A stretch of 64,000 nucleotides of DNA. It comes from CAZIKB01 sp964539665. GTDB lineage: Bacteria; Zhuqueibacterota; Zhuqueibacteria; Oceanimicrobiales; Oceanimicrobiaceae. Below the pieces are notes generated by a model. That model searched no databases, had not been told where the DNA came from, and saw nothing but the letters and a program-made list of their open reading frames with translations. The DNA is taken from contig CAZIKB010000001.1 in NCBI GenBank assembly GCA_964539665.1, positions 62,001-126,000 on the forward strand, in the 5' to 3' direction. Position 1 is the first letter of the stretch, and each line of letters opens with the position of its first letter. Made by a program: the position numbers and the translations under genes. This document shows positions 1 to 6,523 of this stretch, piece by piece.

Positions 1-418
1 CCGCCCAATTTGCACCGCCGTTGTAAATAGGCTGTACAACCTGAAATGCAGTTGAGAAATTGTTGTTATAAGCGCCCGGACGTACATCGTTCGGATCGCC
101 ATCACTAAATTCTTCTACTAATAGCCGGCCCGGCTCCAGAAAAATATTTCCCCTGCGAACCGTTCCGGGATCCAATCGAGCGTAGCTGAATAGTAAGTCG
201 GCTTTAGGCAATAAATCAAACTTAGCCTTTTTAACTCTGAACCTGGAAGCCTGGAAAGCTTGGCGCGCACTAATCAAAGAAGCATTTTTTTTCAGGGCTA
301 TTTTTATTGCTTCTTTCAAAGTAATAATCTTGTTGTTTTGGGGGCAAGCCAATGAATCGCCGTCATTTATTGGAAACAAAAACATGCAAGCTGTAAAAAA
401 AGCAATAAATCTATTCAT
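1..418 (-). CDS. TolC-like outer membrane efflux protein, N-terminal part (cut by window edge)
   Basis: The frame opens with ATG at 418 and stays open to base 1, giving 139 codons of an incomplete protein. Residues 1-24 look like a signal peptide (M-N-R-F-I-A-F-F then a hydrophobic stretch), followed by I-T-L-K-E-A-I-K-I-A-L-K-K-N, the classic first helix of outer-membrane efflux proteins (TolC/OEP family), and later Q-P-I-Y-N-G-G, which matches the end of the first beta-strand/helix repeat unit. Family members are trimeric outer-membrane channels that work with RND or ABC exporters through a periplasmic adaptor. The partner genes would lie to the left of the window. The glycosylase gene is upstream on the same strand, 62 nt away. 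Identity as OEP family is fairly secure; the substrate cannot be told. Confidence 0.75.
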   Translation of the reverse strand, partial: MNRFIAFFTACMFLFPINDGDSLACPQNNKIITLKEAIKIALKKNASLISARQAFQASRFRVKKAKFDLLPKADLLFSYARLDPGTVRRGNIFLEPGRLLVEEFSDGDPNDVRPGAYNNNFSTAFQVVQPIYNGGANWA

Positions 419-480
419 GTAATTCCATTTCCTCTCAACTACTACTTGCATACTATTACTACCTCCTGAATTTACAACTA

Positions 481-1032
481 CTATTTACTGACAAATATAT
501 TGCCTTTTATAAAATATCGCCATTCCAATTCCGTTGCTTTTGAGATTCCAATACGGGGGCTGGTGGCGATTTCAAAATTGTTTGAATTTTGACATCCATG
601 CAACTGAACATTTGAACCAACAACCTCCCCGTGAATTTCTGGTTTCAATCCAAAAGCCTGGAAAAGTTTCCCAGGACCATTTGTTAGGTTCACAAGTTTA
701 TCTGTATTACGGCGCTTTTTCATGAAATCAATTCCTGCTGTCGGTTCAACTGCACGAATTAAAACTGCGCCGGTACCATCTTTTTCAGTCGTAAAATTCA
801 GGCAATGGTACATGCCATAAATGAAAAATATATAGACATGTCCATAGGTTTCCTTCAGCATGACACCTTTTTGCGGCCTGGTAACAGCATGTGATGCAGC
901 ATCGTCCTTGTAAGCCTCCGTCTCCACGACGATGCCTTCGCATTCCTGATAAAGTAATTTGGTTCCCAACAGGTTTCGGGCAACATATAAAGTGTCGCGG
1001 GCAAAGAACTCTTGAACAATTATTTTGGGCAT
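481..1032 (-). CDS. 3-methyladenine DNA glycosylase (AAG/MPG family)
   Basis: A 183-residue protein of the alkyladenine DNA glycosylase family, which flips out and excises alkylated or deaminated purines by monofunctional hydrolysis of the N-glycosidic bond in base excision repair. Family landmarks are visible in order: F-F-A-R-D-T and V-A-R-N-L-L-G-T-K-L near the N-terminus, V-V-E-T-E-A-Y with the catalytic glutamate, Y-G-M-Y-H-C-L-N-F with the intercalating tyrosine region, V-L-I-R-A-V-E-P, N-G-P-G-K-L, and S-P-R-I-G-I-S near the end. I chose the ATG at 1032 because homologues start at about M-P-x-I-x-x-x-F-F; an in-frame ATG at 1065 would add 11 residues. There is no clear Shine-Dalgarno at either start. 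Length is typical. Confidence 0.93.
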   Translation of the reverse strand: MPKIIVQEFFARDTLYVARNLLGTKLLYQECEGIVVETEAYKDDAASHAVTRPQKGVMLKETYGHVYIFFIYGMYHCLNFTTEKDGTGAVLIRAVEPTAGIDFMKKRRNTDKLVNLTNGPGKLFQAFGLKPEIHGEVVGSNVQLHGCQNSNNFEIATSPRIGISKATELEWRYFIKGNIFVSK

Positions 1033-1416
1033 TTGAAAGTTACTAAAGCTGATTATTATTTTCAAATATAGTGAGATGCTTCAAGAAATTCAAGCTAATT
1101 TCTGTTTGAGCAAAATCATTTTAAACATGATCTTTAAGTTGATATTTATATTATATTTTTGTATATTCATTGTATTCATATAGTTTATGTTTAGTTCTCT
1201 AACGATGACTTTTATATTGACATCAATTCCAATACAGTCTGCAAATTTTGGAAGCGAAGATAGAAACATCAATATATCTATAGTTGAAGCCTTCCCTTAT
1301 GGTCAAGTTTATAGCTTTATTAACAGTCTTCCGACAAAAACAGATGGCCAAGAAATCAACGGTCATTATGAAGTAATTATGTTAATTAAATTATGTATCA
1401 AAAGGAAATTATAAAT
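1033..1416. other. AT-rich divergent intergenic region
   Basis: About 384 nt between the divergently transcribed glycosylase (minus) and zinc-ribbon gene (plus). It is strongly AT-rich, with runs such as TTATATTATATTTTTG around 1148-1163. It must hold promoters for both directions, but I see no convincing paired -35/-10 boxes. Short open frames on both strands here have no protein-like character. An AAGGA at 1402-1406 is the ribosome binding site of the downstream gene. Confidence 0.5.
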
Positions 1417-1872
1417 ATGCCAAAAAAATCAAAGCAGTATGAAGTTGGCCAGGAAATTGAAACAAAATGTACAAAATGTAAAACTGAGATGATTCACAAC
1501 ATTACGGTTATAAAAGATGATAAAATTAGCAAAGTAATATGCAAAGGGTGTTTATCCACCCACAAATACCGTGAACCTGATCCTGAAATTCCTAAAAAAC
1601 GTGGACCAGGAAGACCCCGCAAAACAGATAAAACTCCAGCTAAAACAACAATAAGAAGGGGCCGCAAAAAAGACTGGCCCAGTTTAGTTTCGAAAATCGA
1701 AGAAAATGACATCGTGGATTATAATATTGAACAAGATTTTAGCGAAATCCACGCCATCAGGCACAAAAAATTTGGCGTTGGAGTCATCACCAAGATTATT
1801 GCTGACAATAAAATAGAAGTTGTTTTTCAAGAAAACAAAAAAATATTAGCTCAAAATTGGAAAGATTTTTAA
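1417..1872 (+). CDS. Zinc-ribbon and AT-hook DNA-binding protein
   Basis: A small basic protein (151 aa from the ATG at 1417). An AAGGA 10 nt upstream favours this start over the in-frame ATG at 1393. The N-terminal part has two C-x-x-C pairs (C-T-K-C and C-K-G-C) about 25 residues apart, a probable zinc ribbon. It is followed by a K-K-R-G-P-G-R-P-R-K segment, a textbook AT-hook that inserts into the minor groove of AT-rich DNA, and a second basic patch (R-R-G-R-K-K). The C-terminal 40 residues (H-K-K-F-G-V-G-V-I then V-V-F) resemble the small Tudor-like domain at the C-terminus of UvrD/PcrA helicases, which binds RNA polymerase. No catalytic motif is seen. A chromosomal architectural or transcription-associated role is inference. 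It converges on the metallophosphoesterase gene, with 2 nt between the stops. Confidence 0.8.
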   Translation: MPKKSKQYEVGQEIETKCTKCKTEMIHNITVIKDDKISKVICKGCLSTHKYREPDPEIPKKRGPGRPRKTDKTPAKTTIRRGRKKDWPSLVSKIEENDIVDYNIEQDFSEIHAIRHKKFGVGVITKIIADNKIEVVFQENKKILAQNWKDF

Positions 1873-1874
1873 CC

Positions 1875-3089
1875 TTATCCAGATTGCCTCATAATTTTAA
1901 TCAATGTGATTTCGGCAGGAGCATTGTAGCGAAGAGGAGCGAATTTGAATCCCAGCCCATTATTTATACTGACTAACAGTTGCTCGACGTGATAAACCCC
2001 TCTGTAAAATGGCGATTCAATGCGAGGTATTGCTATATTCAATCCGAACGGTTTAATAACTATTTGACCACCATGCGTGTGCCCTGCCAGAAATAAATGG
2101 TATCCTCTTTCTGCGGCTAATTCTATGATTGCTTCGGAAGGTTGGTGGGTTACGACAATATCCAGAACGCCGCGAGGTTGCTGCCCCATCAGAAAATTCA
2201 ATTTATCGAGGTTCGGTCTTTTACTATATATGTTAGTAATGAATGTTACCAAAAAACTCTCTTTGCCAACCAGAATAAACTGATTTGTATCTTCCAATAT
2301 TTTCACACCGCTTTCGTTCAGACTATCAATAATCTTATTAGAATCAGACCAATAATCATGATCTCCCAGGCAGGCATAGGTTCCAAACTGAGCTTCAAAG
2401 TTACCTAAAGCATTGGCTCCCTGTTCTATATACTTATTCCCATTTGTGGCTAAATCGCCAGTAAAAAAAACAATGTCCGGCTTTAATTTGTTTACTTTTT
2501 TTACATAACGTTTAATTTTCCTTCTTCTGGTTCGAGAATCCGCCTGAATATCACTAATGTGCACAATTTTAAGTCCATCTAATGAATAAGGTAATTTGCG
2601 ATATGGTAACAGAATTTCGGATACCCGAATGCGTACCGTATCAACAAAAACCTTGAATAAGATATAGATAATAAACACAAGAAATATAGCCAGAATTATA
2701 CGATTTTGAATGTCCAGCCAGGTCGATTTATATTTTTGAAAATACGGGTAAAAAGGGAATCTAATAAAATCGATAGCCAGCAGCCAGGGAATTACTTCGA
2801 TGAGGATTATAATTCCAATCCAAAAAGGGTAACTAAGTAAAATATCCCAAAATCTGTTTCCCTCTCTTGCAGACCTGGCCGTTTTAGCAAAACCCATTGA
2901 ATGTAAAAACAAAATAAGAAATGGATATAGATTTAGATATCCAATGATGCCGACTAAATACCACTTGATGTGACTTTCAGGCCAGGCGAATATTTGATTA
3001 ATTGCATGATAGAGCTTCCACCCGGAATAAAGGTAAGTAAGCAAAATTATAGGTAAGAACGTTAATAAAATTCTGAAAACCCAAGGCAT
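1875..3089 (-). CDS. Membrane-anchored metallophosphoesterase (calcineurin-like)
   Basis: A 404-residue protein with four or so predicted membrane helices in residues 1-165, then a calcineurin-like phosphoesterase domain. Visible motifs: I-S-D-I-Q-A-D (first metal motif), F-F-T-G-D-L-A, C-L-G-D-H-D-Y-W, V-T-H-Q-P, and G-H-T-H-G-G-Q near residue 340. The architecture is like the YaeI/YkuE group of membrane phosphodiesterases, some of which act on lipid A precursors or cell-wall lipids, but no substrate can be assigned. Odd points: the usual D-x-H is D-I-Q, the usual G-N-H-D is G-D-H-D, and the G-D-x-x-D aspartate is replaced. The first two could be a subfamily feature. It converges on the zinc-ribbon gene and diverges from tex. 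Confidence 0.88.
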   Translation of the reverse strand: MPWVFRILLTFLPIILLTYLYSGWKLYHAINQIFAWPESHIKWYLVGIIGYLNLYPFLILFLHSMGFAKTARSAREGNRFWDILLSYPFWIGIIILIEVIPWLLAIDFIRFPFYPYFQKYKSTWLDIQNRIILAIFLVFIIYILFKVFVDTVRIRVSEILLPYRKLPYSLDGLKIVHISDIQADSRTRRRKIKRYVKKVNKLKPDIVFFTGDLATNGNKYIEQGANALGNFEAQFGTYACLGDHDYWSDSNKIIDSLNESGVKILEDTNQFILVGKESFLVTFITNIYSKRPNLDKLNFLMGQQPRGVLDIVVTHQPSEAIIELAAERGYHLFLAGHTHGGQIVIKPFGLNIAIPRIESPFYRGVYHVEQLLVSINNGLGFKFAPLRYNAPAEITLIKIMRQSG

Positions 3090-3438
3090 AAATCAAGTCA
3101 TTCCTTTCAAACCAGCATTATTTCTAGCGCGCTAAAGCGCTGTGACCAAAGTTAAAAGGTCAAATTAATAAATTTTAAAGTCAAAAAGCTTTTGCACAAA
3201 AGTGCATATTTATATTCTTAATAATATAGACTATGTAGTTGTAAAATAAGGTAATTCAATCAAAATTGCAAGCATCTTAATGTTGAATCGGATTTTTATG
3301 CACTTACCATGTTCTACAATTTTTATCTGTTCCATATTTAATTCTTTGCTTTTTAAGGGAATATTTGTAATTTGACAGTTATCTCAATGTATAAATATTC
3401 TTAAAATAAATCAAATTTAAATTTGAGGAGAGTCCAAA
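3090..3438. promoter_or_regulatory. Divergent intergenic region with possible tex promoter and a small hairpin
   Basis: A 349-nt AT-rich gap between two divergent genes. TAGCGCGCTA at 3125-3134 is a perfect 10-nt palindrome, and AGCGC (3126-3130) can alternatively pair with GCGCT (3137-3141) around a 6-nt loop. On the plus strand TTGACA at 3372-3377 is followed 18 nt later by TATTCT (3396-3401), a weak candidate sigma-70-type promoter for tex. Promoter consensus in this lineage may differ, so this is low confidence. GAGGAG at 3425-3430 is the clear ribosome binding site for tex. Confidence 0.35.
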
Positions 3439-5601
3439 TTGGAATCAGCTATATTTTATTCTATTATTGCCAGTGAAATTAATCTTCGACCAATTCAAGT
3501 GCAGCACACCGTGGAATTATTAGATGCGGGTAATACGGTGCCTTTTATTGCCCGTTATCGCAAAGAAGTGACGGACAACTTGAATGAGGAACAACTTCGA
3601 CAAATAGAAGACCGTATTCGATACCTCAGGAATTTAGAAGATCGAAAGGCCACGGTTTTAGAATCCATAGAAAAACAGGGTAAACTTACTCCAGAACTGA
3701 AAGATAAAATTGAGAAAGCCACCAGGCTGCAGGAAGTGGAAGACCTTTATTTACCATACCGACCCAAAAAGCGTACCCGTGCAACTATTGCAAAGGAGAA
3801 AGGATTAGAACCTCTTGCTGAATTGATACTTGCCCAGGAAATCGAGGAAGGATCATTGGAATCCGTGGCAGAACCCTATTTAGACCCTGAAAAAGATTTA
3901 AACACGGTTGATAAAATTTTTGCAGGAGCGCGGGATATAATCGCAGAAATGGCTTCCGAAAATGCTGACGTAAGGAAAGAAATTCGCAGTTTTACTTTTC
4001 GAACTGGCTTGCTGACCGCCAAGGCTCGGGATGAAAAAAACCTCTCTGTTTACGAAATGTATGCCGATTATAACGAGCTGGTCAAACATATTTTGCCTCA
4101 CCGAGTTTTAGCGATGAATAGAGGTGAGCGCGAAGGAATCTTGCGAATAAGTATTGAAATCGAAGCTTCTGATGTAGTGCAAAGCCTCAATGGAAGATTC
4201 ATTACAAATAATAATTCTATATTCGTTGAACAAATTCAACTGGCTTTGACTGACGGCTATCAACGTTTGATAGCTCCGGCTATTGAACGAGACATCCGCA
4301 ATCAAATCACAGAAAAATCCGATGAGCATGCCATCAAAGTTTTCGCTGAAAATGTTAAAAATCTATTCCTGGCGCCGCCGCTTCGCGAGAATATCATTAT
4401 GGGCATCGACCCCGGCTATCGTACAGGCTGCAAGGTAGCGGTCATTGATACGACTGGCAAGTACCTGGAAGGCTTCACCATCTATCCCCACGAACCTAAA
4501 AAACGCTGGGATTTTTCTAAGACACAGCTAAGAGAGCTTATTGAAAAATACCAGGTAGACGTCATTGCTGTCGGCAATGGCACGGCTTCGAGAGAGACAG
4601 AACAGTTAGCCGTAGAAGTCATTCACGAAACCGAGCGTGAGCTGTTTTATGTGATTGTCAGCGAAGCCGGCGCTTCGGTTTACTCAGCCTCGCCAGTAGC
4701 AGCCGAAGAGTTCCCGGACCTACCGGCTGAATTGCGAGGAAATATATCCATCGCCAGACGCCTTCTCGATCCGCTCTCCGAGCTTGTAAAAATCGACCCC
4801 AAGTCTATTGGCGTGGGACTTTATCAGCATGACGTCAACCAAAATCGCCTGGCAGAGTCTCTGGATCGAGTGGTAGAGTCTGCGGTGAATTACATCGGGG
4901 TGGATTTGAACACGGCTTCTAAATCTCTGTTAAAATACGTCGCTGGGATTAATAACAGAACGGCTGAAAACATTGTTAAATATCGTGAAGAAAAAGGACG
5001 TTTTAAATCGCGTGATGAGATTCAACAGGTGAAAGGATTAGGAGATATGGCTTTCACTCAGGCCTCCGGTTTTCTCCGTATTCCAGATGGGGATATTTTC
5101 TTTGACTCTACTGCGGTCCATCCGGAATCTTATGAAGCCGCGGACAAGCTGTTGCAGCATTTCGAATTAGATGCAGCGGCAGTCAAAGGCAATGGCCAGA
5201 TTCTCCGCCAAAAGGTGCGGGAATCTAAGGCAAAAATAAGTGATTTAGCTCAAATATGCGGGACTGGAATCCCAACGCTTGAAGACATCATTGCCAGCAT
5301 GGAAAAATCCAATCGTGATCCCCGGGACGAAATGCCGAAACCCATTCTGCGCAGCGACGTCTTAAAAATGGAAGATCTGACCGAGGGCATGATTTTGAAG
5401 GGCACCGTTCGTAACGTAGTGGACTTTGGCGCTTTTGTGGATATCGGCGTAAAAGCGGATGGCCTGGTGCACAAAAGCCAGATGGCTAAAAAATATGTCA
5501 AAAACCCGATGGAGATTGTTTCCGTAGGAGATGTGGTTGATGTGAAAGTATTGAGTATTGATGTTGAAAGGGGACGGATTGGATTGAGTATGGTAATCTA
5601 A
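3439..5601 (+). CDS. tex: Tex-family RNA-binding transcription accessory protein
   Basis: A 720-residue protein starting at TTG (3439), supported by GAGGAG 8 nt upstream; no ATG fits near the conserved N-terminus. Tex proteins bind nucleic acid and are linked to transcription fidelity and stress or toxin gene expression; they act in the cytoplasm. Domains in order: N-terminal helical/HTH region with P-F-I-A-R-Y-R-K-E, a YqgF/RNase-H-like domain (about 320-430) with I-M-G-I-D-P-G-Y-R-T-G-C-K and V-G-N-G-T-A-S-R-E-T-E, a helix-hairpin-helix part (about 495-560), and a C-terminal S1 RNA-binding domain (about 640-718) with V-D-F-G-A-F-V-D-I-G. Length is slightly below the common 750-780 residues. 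It is monocistronic and divergent from the metallophosphoesterase. Confidence 0.96.
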   Translation: MESAIFYSIIASEINLRPIQVQHTVELLDAGNTVPFIARYRKEVTDNLNEEQLRQIEDRIRYLRNLEDRKATVLESIEKQGKLTPELKDKIEKATRLQEVEDLYLPYRPKKRTRATIAKEKGLEPLAELILAQEIEEGSLESVAEPYLDPEKDLNTVDKIFAGARDIIAEMASENADVRKEIRSFTFRTGLLTAKARDEKNLSVYEMYADYNELVKHILPHRVLAMNRGEREGILRISIEIEASDVVQSLNGRFITNNNSIFVEQIQLALTDGYQRLIAPAIERDIRNQITEKSDEHAIKVFAENVKNLFLAPPLRENIIMGIDPGYRTGCKVAVIDTTGKYLEGFTIYPHEPKKRWDFSKTQLRELIEKYQVDVIAVGNGTASRETEQLAVEVIHETERELFYVIVSEAGASVYSASPVAAEEFPDLPAELRGNISIARRLLDPLSELVKIDPKSIGVGLYQHDVNQNRLAESLDRVVESAVNYIGVDLNTASKSLLKYVAGINNRTAENIVKYREEKGRFKSRDEIQQVKGLGDMAFTQASGFLRIPDGDIFFDSTAVHPESYEAADKLLQHFELDAAAVKGNGQILRQKVRESKAKISDLAQICGTGIPTLEDIIASMEKSNRDPRDEMPKPILRSDVLKMEDLTEGMILKGTVRNVVDFGAFVDIGVKADGLVHKSQMAKKYVKNPMEIVSVGDVVDVKVLSIDVERGRIGLSMVI

Positions 5602-5605
5602 TCGC

Positions 5606-5659
5606 GTAGGTCAGGAATTTCTGAAAGACTATCTGACGATGCTGGCATTTCAGACCTAC
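5606..5659. repeat. Inverted repeat downstream of tex
   Basis: GTAGGTC (5606-5612) pairs with GACCTAC (5653-5659); inside it CTGAAA and TTTCAG add further complementarity with an offset. It begins 5 nt after the tex stop codon. No T-run follows, so it is at best a factor-dependent terminator or an mRNA-stabilising hairpin; it could also be a copy of a dispersed palindromic repeat. Confidence 0.4.
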
Positions 5660-5726
5660 AAATTGTCTTTGACATTAAGATTTAATTTATATATTTTAAA
5701 TAAAATTCAATAATATCTGACAATTT

Positions 5727-6035
5727 ATGATAGAAACAAGTATTTCAAAGCCTCTTCATAGAATCCTTTCTGATTTAACTGGAGAAGAAAGATTCGATGT
5801 TGCACTTCATTTAGCTACAAAAGACCTGGTTCGTTTAAAATTGAAGGAAGTAGAAGAAAAATTAATAATTTTTAAAGAACGATATAAAATGGATTTTATC
5901 AAATTCAAACGAGCCTGGGAAAAAGGTGAAGTACAGCAAAAGTACTCCTACGAAGTTGAGAAAGATTATTGGGAATGGGAAGCTGCTGTAAGCGATCAAA
6001 AACGGTTGCAGCAAATGATTGAACAAATACCATGA
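5727..6035 (+). CDS. Small helical protein, putative antitoxin of a TumE-like pair
   Basis: A 102-residue, probably all-helical protein, rich in charged residues, with no transmembrane segment. The C-terminal half follows the pattern F-x-x-A-W-E-x-G ... Y-S-Y-E-V-E-x-D-Y-W-E-W-E, which I associate with the small partner proteins encoded upstream of DUF6516/TumE-type proteins. Its stop overlaps the next gene's start in an ATGA arrangement (6032-6035), so the two are translationally coupled, the usual toxin-antitoxin layout with the antitoxin first. Function is inference from size, order and the neighbour; no DNA-binding motif is obvious. It is an accessory gene between tex and the STAND/SIR2 module. 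Confidence 0.6.
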   Translation: MIETSISKPLHRILSDLTGEERFDVALHLATKDLVRLKLKEVEEKLIIFKERYKMDFIKFKRAWEKGEVQQKYSYEVEKDYWEWEAAVSDQKRLQQMIEQIP

Positions 6036-6358
6036 CCTTAGAAGAATTTCAACATGAAATTTTTGAATGTGCATTTAACTCTCCTCTTTGTGATATACCA
6101 GTAGTCCGTCGTATCTCTCCGACATCCATTAATATTCGAACAGCTCTTACCTTTGGTAATTTTGTTGATGTTTTTTTCAATGAAGAAACAGGCACTACTG
6201 CATTTGCACTTATTGAAAAGGGGGACCGTATATTTGGTATCGACAACACAGGTGGTTGGCATTTACACCCTTTTGAAAGGCCAGAAGCACACACAATTCT
6301 TGGCAAGCCGATGAGTTTTGCAGAATTTTTAGATCTGATTGCAAAATATTATCAATAA
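6032..6358 (+). CDS. Putative TumE/DUF6516-like toxin
   Basis: A 108-residue protein starting inside the stop of the preceding gene (ATGA overlap). The central part has alternating strands (F-V-D-V-F-F-N-E-E-T-G-T-T-A-F-A-L-I), then a diagnostic block R-I-F-G-I-D-N-T-G-G-W-H-L-H-P-F-E, followed by H-T-I and a C-terminal helix M-S-F-A-E-F-L-D-L-I. The D-N-T-G-G-W-H-x-H-P-F block is what I recall of the DUF6516 family, which includes the toxin TumE. The paired histidines, aspartate and arginine could form a nuclease- or transferase-like active site, but this is not established here. Alternative: a conserved hypothetical pair with no toxic role. Confidence 0.6.
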   Translation: MTLEEFQHEIFECAFNSPLCDIPVVRRISPTSINIRTALTFGNFVDVFFNEETGTTAFALIEKGDRIFGIDNTGGWHLHPFERPEAHTILGKPMSFAEFLDLIAKYYQ

Positions 6359-6379
6359 CGATATTAAAAATTTTATGGT

Positions 6380-6410
6380 TACAGATTTCTCACTACGTTC
6401 GAAATGACAA
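6380..6410. repeat. Fragment of a dispersed intergenic repeat
   Basis: The stretch reading ACAGATTTCTCACTACG followed by TTCGAAATGACA resembles half of the palindromic intergenic elements of the type GTCATTCCGAAC...GAGAAATCT that occur in many environmental bacterial genomes. Here it sits between the TumE-like gene and the STAND gene. Another short direct repeat, CGCTCGCTACGCTCGC, lies at about 6454-6469. Identification is by pattern memory only. Confidence 0.3.
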
Positions 6411-6523
6411 TATTATCTGACTTTCGGTAAACCACTATTTAAAAAAATCAAAGCGCTCGCTACGCTCGCAAAACAAATAATCAAAATATCAAATGACTCA
6501 AATAACTAAATAACCGATTGTCC

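Noticed and set aside
1090..1414. Small open frames on both strands upstream of the zinc-ribbon gene
   Set aside because: No ribosome binding sites, no recognisable domains and composition of AT-rich spacer; one overlaps the downstream gene start.
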